The position numbers were made by a program, and so were the translations under genes. A DNA stretch of 64,000 bases from Anisus vortex. Taxonomy: Eukaryota > Mollusca > Gastropoda > Planorbidae. The notes beneath the pieces were generated by a model. That model did not search any database, was not told the DNA's origin, and saw nothing but the letters and a program-made list of their open reading frames with translations. Shown in pieces: positions 22,815-35,352 of this stretch. The first letter of the stretch is position 1. The number at the start of each line of letters is the position of its first letter. The stretch spans positions 3,662,587 to 3,726,586 of the forward strand of contig OX421505.1 of the NCBI GenBank assembly GCA_949126835.1, given 5' to 3'.

Positions 22815-22974
22815 GAGGTGTGTCAAGGGCCGCACCCCCCCCCCCACCCAACAACCCGACCCTAGTAAACAAAAAACACTTCAAAGATCTTAACTCATAT
22901 AACTACTTATAACAAAAATATGTCAATTTACAATTTAGACACAAAGAATTATACCAAAGTGAACTATCATTATA

Positions 22975-23462
22975 TTTATTACAAGCTACATTGCCCGGCG
23001 TTGCCCGGGTGAAAAAAACAAAACAGGACTGTATAAGGTGCAGATAAAAAAATTATAAACTACACTATAATATTGTAATTCTTTTTTTTTACTGAAGACT
23101 TTTAGGAAAGTAATTTAAAATAAATATTGTAATCGGGTAAAAAAAATAAGCAAGTATTTTTATTTAACAAAAATCTAAATTGCCCATAGATTTACAATGT
23201 CTTTTGTTTTTAATAGTTTGAAAAAAAAATGTAAAAAAAAAAAAGGTATAGTCTAACTGGAGAATCGAACCGGGGTCGCCCGCATATCAGTCCGCTACGT
23301 TTACCACTGCGCTAGCGAAGACACATGTCCGATATTAAAAATTATTAGACAGTATATAGGCCTAGGCCTAGATAGGTCAGTGACACAAACTCACGTGATT
23401 TCAAATTGACCAATGGGGATCCGTATGCGGACAAACACTCTCTTTATATATATATAGATTAT
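22975..23462 (-). mobile_element. Retroposon-like insertion with tRNA-like segment
   Basis: Bounded by TTGCCCGGCGTTGCCCGGGT on the left and TATATATATAGATTATT on the right, within an hAT MITE. On the minus strand at 23253-23325 there is a tRNA-like stretch with A box TAGCGCAGTGG and B box GGTTCGATTC. The acceptor and anticodon stems do not pair well, so it looks tRNA-derived and not a working tRNA gene. Probably a SINE; family unknown to me. Confidence 0.5.
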
Positions 23463-23599
23463 TATTAAGTATGTTACGTATACAAAATGAACAATAACAT
23501 TTGATGTGTATTTGTATTTTCTGTCTCAATTTCACGAATAGTACATTTTTTGGTAAGCTTTATGGCGGGCCACACAAGTACCGGCGGGGCGGGCTAACT

Positions 23600-24695
23600 G
23601 TTGTTGTTTTTTTTTCTCTTTTACAACCAACGGCCAATTCTGTGTATAGGAGATCATTAGAAATGCTACCAGAAGCTCATTCTTTTTTTACAAGACTGAA
23701 AACTTGAACATTGGGACTGCAAGTCTTCTCACGGTTTTTAATCAACGTTAGATCCTTGCCTTCAAATTCAATGACCGTTGCGTTATGTAATGGAATGGGG
23801 GGGCTGAACAGAAACACCTCCTATTGCTTACTGATGTGCTTTGGTTTTCTTAAGGTAAAGTCATGTCAATTATTTTATTGTATTGTTAAAATGCCATACT
23901 AATATCAGGTAATTATCACAGCTGGGTACACCCAAGGAAAGTCCCCAGATCTAGGGGTGAAAAATTCTAGCCAGCCGAACCGTGCCCCTATATACAAATA
24001 TATGTTTGTATAGCCAAATAGTGAGACCATGAATTGTATAGGATCTATAGTTCTAATTTGTTTGATTAGTACGTCACAGCTTTATGATATTCAGAAGACT
24101 ATCTTGCATTTAATAAATAACCGTTAAATTATTTTTATGAGAACCTCTCATATAAATCACATTGGGCCAAACCTACGGGATAATCAGTCAGTCTAATTGA
24201 TAAAGGGGCGTTCACTCTCCCACAGCCCTTTATTTTCTGTGGGCTGGTTATCTAAACATAACCTCGGGGGTAATTAGGACAGAGAAATCGACTACCGTTT
24301 TCCACCGATACCTTCGTTTGAACACGATAACAAGAATCGATGCCTGTGTATGGGCGGGTGGGGCGGAGTGGGCGTGACAAACATGGCCGTGTTACGGCTG
24401 AAAATTCATTACCACAACAAAAAAAACAAAAACAAAAAAATGGGACCGAATCCAATTTCTAGACTTTGATAGTTCACCCTAATAAATCAACCTAACTCAC
24501 CAGCCCGACACTATGATGGGAAATAAGGTTTGCTTTCCATAAGGTTATTGCCCTTGTTGTCATGTGGTAAATGAGGGGGGTGGGGAGGGGGTAGTGATAA
24601 TTTGTTCGTCTCCGTAAATGCCTCTCATTTCGCCCCCCTCCCCTCCTTTTTTTTTAACCGATTCCTAAAAGCTCCAAACAAATGAAGAAAAAGAA
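23600..24695. other. No recognised gene
   Basis: Apart from a possible SINE scrap near 23930-23990 (GCTGGGTACACCC), nothing was recognised. Confidence 0.4.
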
Positions 24696-24699
24696 AATT

Positions 24700-24960
24700 T
24701 AACCCTTTCAGATCACTGACGTGAATGTGGCCAGGAGAGCAGCATTCACATATTGCTTTGGCCAATGCATTCAATGAGATTGTGTAGCAAGCACAATGCC
24801 CAGCTGTCGTTAATTTACTAGAAGTTATATATACACTTTCTAGAGCGCAGGGGAACCAGGTGTGGATCTGAAAATAAAACAAAAAACAATCCTCGCCTTC
24901 ATTAGGCGTCGAACCCAGGTTCTTTGTTATGGTGACCCAAGTCGCTATAAAATTAAAAAA
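24700..24960 (-). repeat. Diverged SINE family 1 copy
   Basis: Minus strand, with a degraded B box (GGGTTCGACGCC) near 24907-24918, and GGCCAGGAGAGCAGCATTCA and TGTGTAGCAAGCACAATGCC corresponding to the 3' half. Confidence 0.45.
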
Positions 24961-25024
24961 GAGCGTTTGGGATGGCCACACAAAATTTCTAGCTTGCCGA
25001 GCATTTTTTGGTCTTTATAAGTGT

Positions 25025-25070
25025 TTGTGTGTATGTATGTGTGTGTGTGCGTGTGTGTGTGGTGTGTGTC
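25025..25070. repeat. TG microsatellite
   Basis: TGTG runs interrupted by TATG and GCG. Confidence 0.8.
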
Positions 25071-25764
25071 AGAGACACTGATTGGTAAGGCCTGGAAACA
25101 AAACTCCCAAAGCAAACAAGCTTTCTTTAGCTTATCCTATTCCTAAACACTGACCTGCAAATACATTCTATGGGACTCAGACTTCCTTTTTATCATACAG
25201 ATTTGTTTCTAATTATAAGGTGGTTTATTCATGTAACTCGCTTGTATGGATAAGTGAACAGTGAATACCGTGTAGTGAATGCAAGCCTCAATTATCACAT
25301 AATAATTCATTATGGAGGATCTGTTCATTATTTATATAGGTCTGTGGTCAGAGGGAATGTGACAAGAACTCAACCGGAAGTAAGCCTAGTCAATGGCTTC
25401 AATAATGATTGATACCGTTGATACTTGCCCCCACCCCCCTTTTTTCCGCTTTACCTCCCCGCCCCCCCCCCCCCCATTTTAAACTTTCCAAATATTCTCT
25501 GTCACGTGAAATCTTTCATAGTACGTGACATTGGGCATTGTGACAGTCAGTACCAAACGGAAGAGAACAACTCGCGGTCAGTCTAGCGGGCCTACCTGAC
25601 GTTAGGGTCATTCCAATGTCGTTTGACCTGTGTGGCAATGTTTGACTCAGTGCCATTTGGGGAGTGGGCGGGGGGGGGGGCGCAAGATTCTAGCGCCACC
25701 TACCATAATCTTTGGTGGATTCCAGTTTTCGTCTGCAATTCATTCTAGTTCTAGTACATAGGTA

Positions 25765-26056
<292 letters not shown>

Positions 26057-26389
26057 TGGAAATGTAATCCGTGTATGGTTCTCTTGAAACAGCTTCGCAG
26101 TCACCTACTTGAGTGCCTGTGGACTGCGGACCCCAGTTTGAGAAACACTGCTTTAGGTTATGTCAACAGTGTATTAAGTGGGCCTATAAATAATGTCCAT
26201 AATCTGGTTTGCTGGCTGCATGGATTGTGAGCTTGTAAGTCTATTGATCTCTCTTATACAATCTTCTGTTTTTACATTGTATAGTTTCTAGTTGGCGTTT
26301 ATTGCTATGTAATCAAAACGTATTTTTAACAATTCGGATTACCTTACTACATAATTTAAACCAAGCCTACATAGTATACATGGGATACT

Positions 26390-26645
26390 GTGGTCGAGAG
26401 ACAGCGCGTTCGACTAGCGATCCGAATGTTCTGGGTTCGAAATCTGGGAATTATTTCCGGGGACTTGAAGGTACCCCTGAGTCTACCCAGCTCTGATGGG
26501 TACCCGACACTAGTTGTGGTAAAGTGAAGGCGGTTGGGCATTGTGCTGGCTACACTTCCCCTCGTATCCTGTGGCCACAGAAACTAGTGAAAGCTGCTTC
26601 ACCATTCCTATGATCAGTTTGGTCCGACGGGTACTTTACTTTTTA
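26390..26645 (+). repeat. SINE family 1, near full length
   Basis: Head GTGGTCGAGAGACAGCGCG with B box GGGTTCGAAATC, then CTCTGATGGGTACCCGACA, then TGCTTCACCATTCCTATGAT and the end GGGTACTTTACTT. Confidence 0.85.
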
Positions 26646-27187
26646 CTAAATAGTATAAAAACGCTGTCTTAAATGACTTCTACGCTCCTACGTTTCCCTA
26701 ATTGTTTCCGCTGTATGCAACTTTCGATTTCAATTGTAATTTTATATTGAGGAAATCATAGTGATTATATAAAACGGAAATGTACAGTACAAAAGAGAAT
26801 CGGGAATTTCAAAAAGAAGTCATTCGAGTCATCAAATAGCAGAAATATTAAAGCAAGTGGTCCATCTTATTATAATCTTTGGTTATTTTCATGCCTGAAA
26901 ATACGTTCTTTAAATGTTTTTCCATTTGCAATGTCTGTAAAATATTGTACCCCGGGGAGCTTGTTGCCACTGTCGTCGCCATGGTGATCAATGGTGGTCA
27001 GGCAAAGAGACATGACGTAATTATTCAGTAACGACAAATCCTGGCCAGGGGAAGGTAATGAAAGATGTTGGATCAATAACGACAGAAAACATTAGCCTCC
27101 TCTTATGTTCTTATTAAAGACAGAATGTAGATAGCCTATTATTGGATCTTCAAAAACAGATATACAAATTTCCTAGACAATGTTAAT

Positions 27188-27290
27188 CTCTCTCTCTCTC
27201 TCTCTTTGTCTAACCGAATGTGCTACTTTTTCTTTATATCTTTTTTCTTTCTTTCTCTGTCTCTCTCTCTATCTTTGTCTGTCTCTCACC
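27188..27290. repeat. CT-rich simple repeat
   Basis: TC/CT runs with TTTCTTTCT interruptions. Confidence 0.8.
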
Positions 27291-28207
27291 TATAACAAAG
27301 CTGTTTTTAATAATTCGAGGGGAATCTTGCAGGTAGGGATAAAAATGTAGTGCATGTACTGCTGGGACCGTCTCCTATGTTACGCTGCACGCCCTATCGC
27401 AGAGGTGGCTTGTCTCGGACAGGATCTTGTTGTGCACCCCCTTCCCCCGTAGATCCACCCCCCCCTCGATATCGTTACGTCCTGGACTCAAGAGCCGGTA
27501 AGTCTCCTCCGGTAATTTTCACACTTATAAATCGGTTGTGGAAACCGCTAATCCCGTAAATCAATCAACAATCCCAAGGTACATCATTAACGATAACCTA
27601 AACAAAAACATAAACCTCTGTCACCCCCCCCCCCACCCTAAACATTCTCCAAATGTATAAGTTCAAGGATATACTCTTATAGTTCCTTTTTGCTATTTTT
27701 TTTTACCTTTATTTAAAATAATAGGCTATCACCAGACCTTTATTTCCCAGGCGTTTTGGAATTCCAACAACCATTCCCCACCATGAGGCTGTCACGCTGA
27801 TTCTCGTGTGCATAGGAGGGAGAAGGGCCAGATACGCTAGTACCAAAATAAAGGTGGATTGGAGGTCGAGTCTTCGTTTTGTGTTATTGTTTTTTTTTTT
27901 TTTTTGTAATTTCGTGGCGCAGTGCAAACAGGCCACAACATACCTTTTGTCATGTCTGGCAAACGGATCACTCCAAATAATATAAAGGGGGGAGAAGGGG
28001 GTGTACAGGAGATGGAAAGCGGGAAAATTGGGGGAAAAGGTTTGGCGGGGAGTCTCGATGTGAAATGTAGATCTTCGGAAGAAAAGTAGGCATTGCCTAA
28101 AATATGTGTTTATTCAATACAAACATTTGCTTGCACTTACACACATACATATACTTACAAACGCTCAATTTTGGTGTAGCTACACACATCAACATATACC
28201 TGTTTAC

Positions 28208-28420
28208 ATTACACCAGGGATCATAAAAATATGACTTTGCACGCAGAGCGATTTTCGTTGGCACGCGAGAGACCCCATAAAGCGGCAATTCAAGCCTTTT
28301 TTTTTTAAAAGTGTGCTATAATAAAATTAATGAATTTTAAGCTTTTGGCACGCTGAATGAATTAGTAATCTTACTTCGGCACACTATTATCAAATGGTTG
28401 CCGATTTCAGCAGTATACTA
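28208..28420 (+). mobile_element. Short hAT-1 derivative
   Basis: CAGGGATCATAAAAATATGA at the left, TTGCACGCAGAGCGATTTTC, then TTTTGGCACGCTGAATGAAT and GGTTGCCGATTTCAG at the right. Both ends of hAT-1 are present without the interior. Confidence 0.65.
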
Positions 28421-28456
28421 TCAGTAGCCATCATTCACAGACTCTTCAGTTCCTAG

Positions 28457-28669
28457 CCAGGGGTCGTCAATCTTTTGATAATAGTGTGCCAATATGATGT
28501 TTTTCATTCGTTAAACGTGCTAACGTCCTACACGTTTCTGATGCTTATAGAAGACACTTGAAATGCCATTTTAGTATTATTTTTTATTTTATTTTGCGTG
28601 CCATTAAAAATTGATCTGCGTGCCAGCATTGGCACGCGTGCCGTAGGTTTCCGAACAATTTCCTAGACT
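28457..28669 (-). mobile_element. Short hAT-1 derivative, reverse
   Basis: Starts CCAGGGGTCGTCAATCTTTT, ends near GCCGTAGGTTTCCGAAC, flanked by TTCCTAG-type direct repeats (7 of 8). It lies tail to tail with the copy at 28208-28420. Confidence 0.65.
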
Positions 28670-28949
28670 CTACTAGGTGAAATGTATTAGGCCTACAGTT
28701 TACACTCGAAGTTGCTTTTGGTTTTATGATTGATGTAGGCCTACGCTGTTTGTTTGTTTTCAATTATGAGTTAAATCATTTTAAGAACCAGGTTAAATGA
28801 TATGCCATTCAAAAGAAGGAGTCGCCGTGGAAAGTGTTTTTAAAAAGAAACATCAATAATTATCATGTGGAAAAAAAAGACAACATTGTAAAACGAAATG
28901 AAATATGCTTCCTGTTAGCTGTTGGAGTTTGCTGTTACTGTTTTAGCTG

Positions 28950-29122
28950 TTTACATGTAAGAACTCTTTCTTCTTGAGTGACACGCGGGCATGGAATGAG
29001 GTGCCTGGACGGACAAACCAGAAAACTGGTAATTTAACATTCTTTAACATCTGTTAAAGCACTGGTCAGTAATGCAAGGCTAGACTCAGACCACGGTTGA
29101 TCTTCTGTATAGATAGAGCGTT
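28950..29122 (+). mobile_element. CR1/Jockey-type LINE 3' fragment
   Basis: Forward match to the last ~40 codons and the 3' UTR of the full-length LINE, ending at the family's tail. The tandem array at 29123-30281 continues directly from this tail. Confidence 0.85.
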
Positions 29123-30281
29123 TGTAAAATATAAGATACGATTGTAATATGTAAGATACGATTGTAATATATAAGAAAAGATTGTAATATTTAAGAAAAG
29201 ATTGTAATATATAAGATAAGATTGTAATATATAAGATAAGATTGTAATATATAAGATAAGGTTGTAATATATAAGATAAGATTGTAATATATAAGATAAG
29301 ATTGTAATATATAAGATAAGGTTGTAATATATAAGATAAGATTTGAATATATAAGATAAGATTGTAATATGTAAGATAAGATTGTAATATTTAAGATAAG
29401 ATTGTAATATTTCAGATAACATTGTAATATGTAAGATAAGATTGTAATATGTAAGATAAGATTTGAATATATAAGATAAGATTGTAATATGTAAGATAAG
29501 ATTGTAATATGTAAGATAAGATTTGAATATATAAGATAAGATTGTAATATTTAAGATAAGATTGTAATATTTCAGATAACATTGTAATGTGTAAGATAAG
29601 ATTGTAATATGTAAGATAAGATTTGAATATATAAGATAAGATTGTAATATGTAAGATAAGATTGTAATATTTAAGATAAGATTGTAATATTTCAGATAAC
29701 ATTGTAATATGTAAGATAAGATTGTAATATGTAAGATAAGATTTGAATATATAAGATAAGATTGTAATATGTAAGATAAGATTGTAATATGTAAGATAAG
29801 ATTTGAATATATAAGATAAGATTGTAATATTTAAGATAAGATTGTAATATTTCAGATAACATTGTAATGTGTAAGATAAGATTGTAATATGTAAGATAAG
29901 ATTTGAATATATAAGATAAGATTGTAATATGTAAGATAAGATTGTAATATGTAAGATAAGATTGCAATATATAAGATAAGATTGTAATATGTAAGATAAG
30001 ATTTGAATATATAAGATAAGATTGTAATATGTAAGATAAGATTGTAATATGTAAGATAAGATTGTAATATATAAGATAAGATTGTAATATGTAAGATAAG
30101 ATTTGAATATATAAGATAAGATTGTAATATGTAAGATAAGATTGTAATATGTAAGATAAGATTGTAATATGTAAGATAAGATTGTAATATGTAAGATAAG
30201 ATTGTAATATATAAGATAAGATTGTAATATGTAAGATAAGATTGTAATATGTAAGATAAGATTGTAATATGTAAGATAAGA
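29123..30281. repeat. 20-bp satellite grown from a LINE 3' tail, about 58 copies
   Basis: The unit is ATTGTAATATATAAGATAAG, with an ATATGTAAG variant and an ATTTGAATATATAAG variant that together often form a 60-bp three-unit period. The unit equals the terminal 3' sequence of the CR1-type LINE (TGTAATGTATAAGATAAGAT), and the array starts exactly where the LINE fragment at 28950-29122 ends. Long open frames on the minus strand exist only because 60 is divisible by 3. Confidence 0.93.
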
Positions 30282-30309
30282 TGTTGTTATTACTAATTGT
30301 TTACGTCGT

Positions 30310-30560
30310 TGTCGGCTGGCATACCAAAGGTCCTGGGTTCGAATCCTGGTGAAGACTAGTTTTTGTTTTTACCCTGGTCTGTAGGGTGTCCCTGAGTTTA
30401 CCCAGCTTGGATAGGTACATGACCTTAGTCGGGGTAAAGTAAAGGCGGATGTGCGTAGTGCTGGCCACACAATCACCTAGTATGCCGTGGCCAAAGAAAC
30501 TGGTGAAAGCTGCTTCACCGGCCCTATGGATCAATTTGGTCGGACAGGTAGTTTACTTTT
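30310..30560 (+). repeat. SINE family 1, truncated head
   Basis: B box GGGTTCGAATCCTGG at 30336-30350, the body GGGGTAAAGTAAAGGCGGAT, and the end GATCAATTTGGTCGGACAGG. Confidence 0.85.
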
Positions 30561-30611
30561 TTTTTTTTTTACTTCTTTAGCTTTTCCCCTTCATTTGATG
30601 AGCCATAACAG

Positions 30612-30775
30612 GATTTGTAATTCATTCAGCGCGCCAACAACCTAAAAACTAACGTGTGCCCACCAATCAATTTCTTTTAGAAAAAAAACTTGAATCGCCC
30701 TTTTGTGGGTCACCCGCGTGCCTATTGAAAAAAAAAAGTTTTGGAAAGCGTGTCCTTGGTTGCCGATCCCTAGTC
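30612..30775 (-). mobile_element. Short hAT-1 derivative, reverse
   Basis: AATTCATTCAGCGCGCCAAC, then CTTGAATCGCCCTTTTGTGG and GGTTGCCGATCCCTAG at the right end. Confidence 0.55.
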
Positions 30776-30999
30776 TAGACGTCAAAGACATAAAAGTCAC
30801 ACAATTCCATTGCCTTTAATTTTTGTCTGAACTTGTACCAAGTGAAACAACAGGCTTCTTCAAATCTTCACTTATGGGCATTTACTTAAGAATCGGTTAA
30901 GGACATTTGACCTTTCCCTGCCTACGATTATGTTTTTACCTTTTCACCCTAGATCACGTTTTAAACAAACAAAAAGAACAATTTCTCCGAAACTGCATG

Positions 31000-31280
31000 G
31001 GCCATGGTGGCAGAGTGGCAGCGCGTTCGACTGCCGTACCGAAGGTCCTGGGTTCGAATCCTTTGTGAAGGAAGCATAGATCTATTTCATTTCGTTTTAC
31101 AATGTTGCCTTTTTTTTCCACATGATAATTATTGTGTTTTCTCCGGGTCCGGAGGGTGTCCCTGAGTCAAGTCAGCTCTGATGGGTGTACCTGGCCACAC
31201 AATCACCTATAAGCCGTGGCCACAGAAACTGGTTAACGCCTCTTCACCCACCTATGATCAATTTGGTCCGAATGGTACTT
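31000..31280 (+). repeat. SINE family 1 with internal insertion
   Basis: Head CATGGTGGCAGAGTGGCAGC with B box GGGTTCGAATCC, then a ~70-bp foreign segment (31070-31135), then the GTCCGGAGGGTGTCCCTGAG body and GATCAATTTGGTCCGAATGG end. Confidence 0.8.
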
Positions 31281-31414
31281 TACCTCTGCTAAACTGGACT
31301 ATTTTTTTTTTCAAGTAACGACTAGAGCTCCCTCCCGATCCATTAAAACCTCATCTGGCAAAATTCCAATGGACACCATAATATCTTTGAATTTGTAGCT
31401 ATTCAAACCGCCCT

Positions 31415-31780
31415 GAAAGACAACAGCGGAACTTCAAAAGTTTCAAAAGGCTTTTTTTTGCCACCAGAACACGGTCGTGGAAGATTTATAACTGGGTGAT
31501 CAAACTATGATATATTATCATTGATATATATATATATATAGCTTTGTAAGCCATTTCTATATATAGACTAGGCCTATAGTTCTATATCATTTCAAGTCTA
31601 TAGTGTAAAGACAACAACGTAACTTTAAATTTTCAAAAGGCTTTTTTCTAACAGAACACGGTCGTGGAAGATTTATAACTGGGTTATATAACTTAACTAT
31701 GATATATCTATAGCTTTGTAAGCAATTTCTATATATAGACTAGGCCTTTAGTTCTATATTATTTCAAGTCTATTGTGTGT
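31415..31780. repeat. Tandem duplication of a ~190-bp unit
   Basis: Two adjacent copies both contain AAAGACAACA, ACACGGTCGTGGAAGATTTA and TTTCAAGTCTAT. They differ by AT-run length and several substitutions. Confidence 0.8.
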
Positions 31781-32215
31781 TCGTTTGTTTTTGGATACTT
31801 TTTAAAAGCTAAATTTGTTTTCTTTTAATTTTATTTTAGGTTGTAGGCATATAGGCCCATGGGCTTACTTTTTGGAAAATGTTTACTTCTTGTTTTCTGT
31901 TTGTTCTTTGTTTCTGCTACTATCCTAGGTTGTCTGTTATGATTGTTGTATGTTACTAATTATTCACTTGTATGTGCTCTTTCACTGATAATCGTCTGTT
32001 TAAAATAAACAAAACAACAACATTGAAACCCTGTTCGTTAGTGATGTTTCCTTCAATAACACAACGACAAGTAAAGTACCATTTGGACCAAATTGATCAT
32101 AGGGTAATGACAACAAGGTTTAAAGGGTTAAGGTTTCAACAAGAAAGCCTCCCACATTCCAGTGTCTACGATTTTATTTTTAGTGTAATTAAAACACATA
32201 TCTATCTATCTAGAT

Positions 32216-32605
32216 CAGCGGTTCCCAACCTGTGGGTCGCGACCCATTTAGGGGTCGAACGACCATTTGACGGGGTCGCCTAAGACCATCCGAAACAAAC
32301 ATATTTTCTATGGTGAAATGAGCTAAGACACCGCCCACCTGACCATGCCGGTTTTTCAACATATTAGGCCTATATAAAAATCCACATACCAGTATAGGCT
32401 ATTACATAATGTGATGTGATTAATCACCAGGACTTCGCTAAAATTTGTAACAATAAAACAACTCCCTACATTTTCTTTGCAATTCATAACAGAAGAAAAT
32501 TACAGTTATAAGGTAGTGACGAAAATAATTTTATGGATAGGGGGTCGCCAAATCACGAGGATCTTTATTAAAGGGTCATGGCAATAGGAAGGTTGGGAAC
32601 CACTG
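32216..32605. mobile_element. hAT-type MITE (family 5)
   Basis: A 390-bp element with termini CAGCGGTTCCCAACCT and, reverse-complemented, CAGTGGTTCCCAACCT. Flanks ATCTAGAT (32208-32215) and ATCTAAAT (32606-32613) match at 7 of 8. Terminal words of this kind are common to animal hAT elements. No coding capacity. Confidence 0.85.
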
Positions 32606-32726
32606 ATCTAAATATACTCTTCTTGAACCAAAAAGAGGTTCGATCAATGTCAGTGGAGGTCATGTGTGTCTTTGTGGTCTTTGTCTGTGTGTCTGTGGGG
32701 GGAAAAGAGTGTGTGTGTGTTGGGGA

Positions 32727-33150
32727 CTACACCTTAATCATTTAAAACACTAATAAAAAAGCAAGCATAGACTCGGACCACGGATGAGCGTAGAACGCAA
32801 TAGTCTTCATGATATCTTATCTTATCTAATATATTACAGACGGAGCGACGCTCCTTCTATAAAGAAGATTATTGCGTCTTACGCTCATCCGTGGTCCGAG
32901 TCTAGTCTTGCATTTTTATTAATATTTAAAATGATGTTATGTTACTGCTTTTCCTGGTTTGTTCAGACAACCCATTCCACGCCCGAATCCCACTCGAGAA
33001 GAAATAGTACGTATATGCATTTGTTCTCGCATAAGGGATAAGGAAAGTGTTTTTGTCCTTATGCTTATCTGAGCATTGCAACGGGTTGTTATTAGGTTAA
33101 TTTCTAAATTAGAGTTTAATGCCTTATGTATTATTACTACTATTACTTTT
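32727..33150. mobile_element. Two LINE 3' ends arranged tail to tail
   Basis: A forward CR1-type LINE 3' end (32727-32812, including GACTCGGACCACGGATGAGC) directly meets a reverse copy (32813-33150) that begins with the tail TATCTTATCTTATC. The two 3' UTRs make a large imperfect inverted repeat. Confidence 0.82.
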
Positions 33151-33782
33151 TATCAATAAAAGAAGTGTCGGTAATATTCATGATGTTTTTTAAACTGATT
33201 AAACCAACAAACAAGCAACATTTCACAACAACAACAAAAAATGAACAACAAATAAAACGTAAAAATAAGTAGATTCTGAGTTGGCAACAATTGACTACAG
33301 AGCACTTGTCTGCTTGTTTTTTAACCCTTGACCTTTTTATCTTTTTTTTCTCTACCTTTACCACGCTGTAAATAATCATCGATTTGGACGTAAACATATT
33401 ATGGAAAATAGAATCCCCTCCCCCTCCACCATTTCACAAAGTGACTATCTGCTCCCCACCCTCATTTTTCTTTCTAATACTGCAAGATAGAAGTATACAT
33501 TATATTGCCAAAAGATACAATCAGTATCCCCTTTGTACTTAGTAAGTAGTACTTAGCCTACTTTTTAAATATTATTTATGTGTGTGTCTGCTCTCTGCTC
33601 ACGGGCTGAGGCTAATGGCCTCGCTGTGACCTACTAAACTTCAGCCTCCATTAGTTCAAGCCCGGTTAGCTTTGTTTTATTTTCGCAACTCAAATACAGA
33701 TTTCGATTTTATGGACGATGGAAGGAACTAAACAAGCAACAAAAACTACAAAAAAAAAACAAAAAAAAACAAACAACATACT

Positions 33783-35240
33783 GTGTGCTCTTGTATGTAG
33801 GTGTAGCCAAATCCTGTGTGACCTTGTATGTAGGTGTAGCCAAATCCTGCGTGACCTTGTATGTAGGTGTAGCCAAATCCTGTGTGATCTTGTATATAGG
33901 TGTAGTCAAATTATGTGTGACCTTGTATGTAGGTGTAGCCAAATCATGTGTGACCTTGTATGAAGATGTAGCCAAATCATGTGTGACCTTGTATGAAGAT
34001 GTAGCCAAATCACGTGTGACCTTGTATGTAGATGTGGCCAAATCATGTTTGACCTTTGCCTTTGCATGTAGGTGTAGTCAAATCGTGTGACCTTGGATGT
34101 ACTTCTAGCCCAATCCTGTGTAACCTTGTATGTAGTTGCAGCCAAATCATGTGTGACCTTGTATGTAGGTGTAGCCCAATCATGTGTGACCTTGTATGTA
34201 GATGTAGCCACATCATGTGTTACCTTGTATGTAGTTGTAACCCAATCATGTGTGACCTTGTTTGTAGTTGTAGCCAAATCCTGTTTGACTTTGTATGTAG
34301 ATGTAGCCAAATCCAGTGTGAACTTGTACGTATATGTAGCCTAATCCTGTGTGACCTTGTATGTAGTTGTAGCCAAATCATGTGTGACCTTGTATGTAGT
34401 TGTAGCCCAATCCCGTGTGACCTTATAGGCCTATGTAGTTGTAGCCAAATCCTGTTTGACTTTGTATGTAGATGTAGCCAAATCCAGTGTGAACTTGTAC
34501 GTATATGTAGCCTAATCCTGTGTGACCTTGTATGTAGTTGTAGCCAAATCATGTGTGACCTTGTATGTAGTTGTAGCCCAATCCCGTGTGACCTTATAGG
34601 CCTATGTAGTTGTAGCCAAATCCTGTTTGACTTTGTATGTAGATGTAGCCAAATCCAGTGTGAACTTGTACGTATATGTAGCCTAATCCTGTGTGACCTT
34701 GTATGTAGTTGTAGCCAAATCATGTGTGACCTTGTATGTAGTTGTAGGCCAATCCCGTGTGACCTTATAGGCCTATGTAGTTGTAGCCAAATCCTGTTTG
34801 ACTTTGTATGTAGATGTAGCCAAATCCAGTGTGAACTTGTACGTATATGTAGCCTAATCCTGTGTGACCTTGTATGTAGTTGTAGCCAAATCATGTGTGA
34901 CCTTGTATGTAGTTGTAGCCCAATCCCGTGTGACCTTATAGGCCTATGTAGTTGTAGTCAAATCCTGTTTGACTTTTTATGTAGATGTAGCCAAATCCAG
35001 TGTGAACTTGTACGTATATGTAGCCTAATCCTGTGTGACCTTGTATGTAGTTGTAGCCAAATCATGTGTGACCTTGTATGTAGTTGTAGCCCAATCCCGT
35101 GTGACCTTATAGGCCTATGTAGTTGTAGCCAAATCCTGTTTGACTTTTTATGTAGATGTAGCCAAATCCAGTGTGAACTTGTACGTATATGTAGCAAAAC
35201 CCTGTTGAACCTTGTATGTAGTTGTAGTCAAACTCACGTC
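33783..35240. repeat. 33-bp minisatellite with a 171-bp higher-order repeat
   Basis: The basic unit is 33 bp (containing GTAGCCAAATC and GTGTGACCTTG). From about 34263 the array is organised into a 171-bp block (five 33-bp units plus a 6-bp insertion in ATAGGCCTATG), repeated about five to six times with near identity; successive ATAGGCCTATG marks are at 34425, 34596, 34767, 34938 and 35109. Periods of 33 and 171 are divisible by 3, so several frames on both strands stay open, including one of 436 codons at 34056-35366. Openness in competing frames argues against coding. Confidence 0.93.
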
Positions 35241-35279
35241 TGTAGTTTTTGTCTCTTATGTTTGCTTGTAAGTTTACAG

Positions 35280-35352
35280 ACGTTCTGTCCAGGGAGAAGA
35301 TTATTACGTCAAAAGCCCAAAACTTCTGCAGGGCGGCAGGGAGTCGGCCGCC
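35280..35352 (-). repeat. SINE family 2 body fragment
   Basis: Contains AGCCCAAAACTTCTGCAGGG, the reverse of the body word in the SINE at 15625-15845. Confidence 0.5.

Larger units (their letters stand above)
22683..23600 (+). mobile_element. hAT family 4 copy with two nested insertions
   Basis: The left part (CAGTGGGACTCAAACTTGAA onward) and the right part (GGCGGGCCACACAAG) match the hAT MITE at 3389-3737. It has been split by the TTAA MITE at 22734-22814 and by a second insertion at about 22975-23462. The right terminus is degraded. Confidence 0.75.

Noticed and set aside
23253..23325. Possible tRNA gene on the minus strand
   Set aside because: Only the first few acceptor pairs form and no clean anticodon stem is found; it lies inside a transposable insertion.
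29066..29967. Three minus-strand open frames of 91-118 codons
   Set aside because: They are translations of the 20-bp satellite with a 60-bp period.
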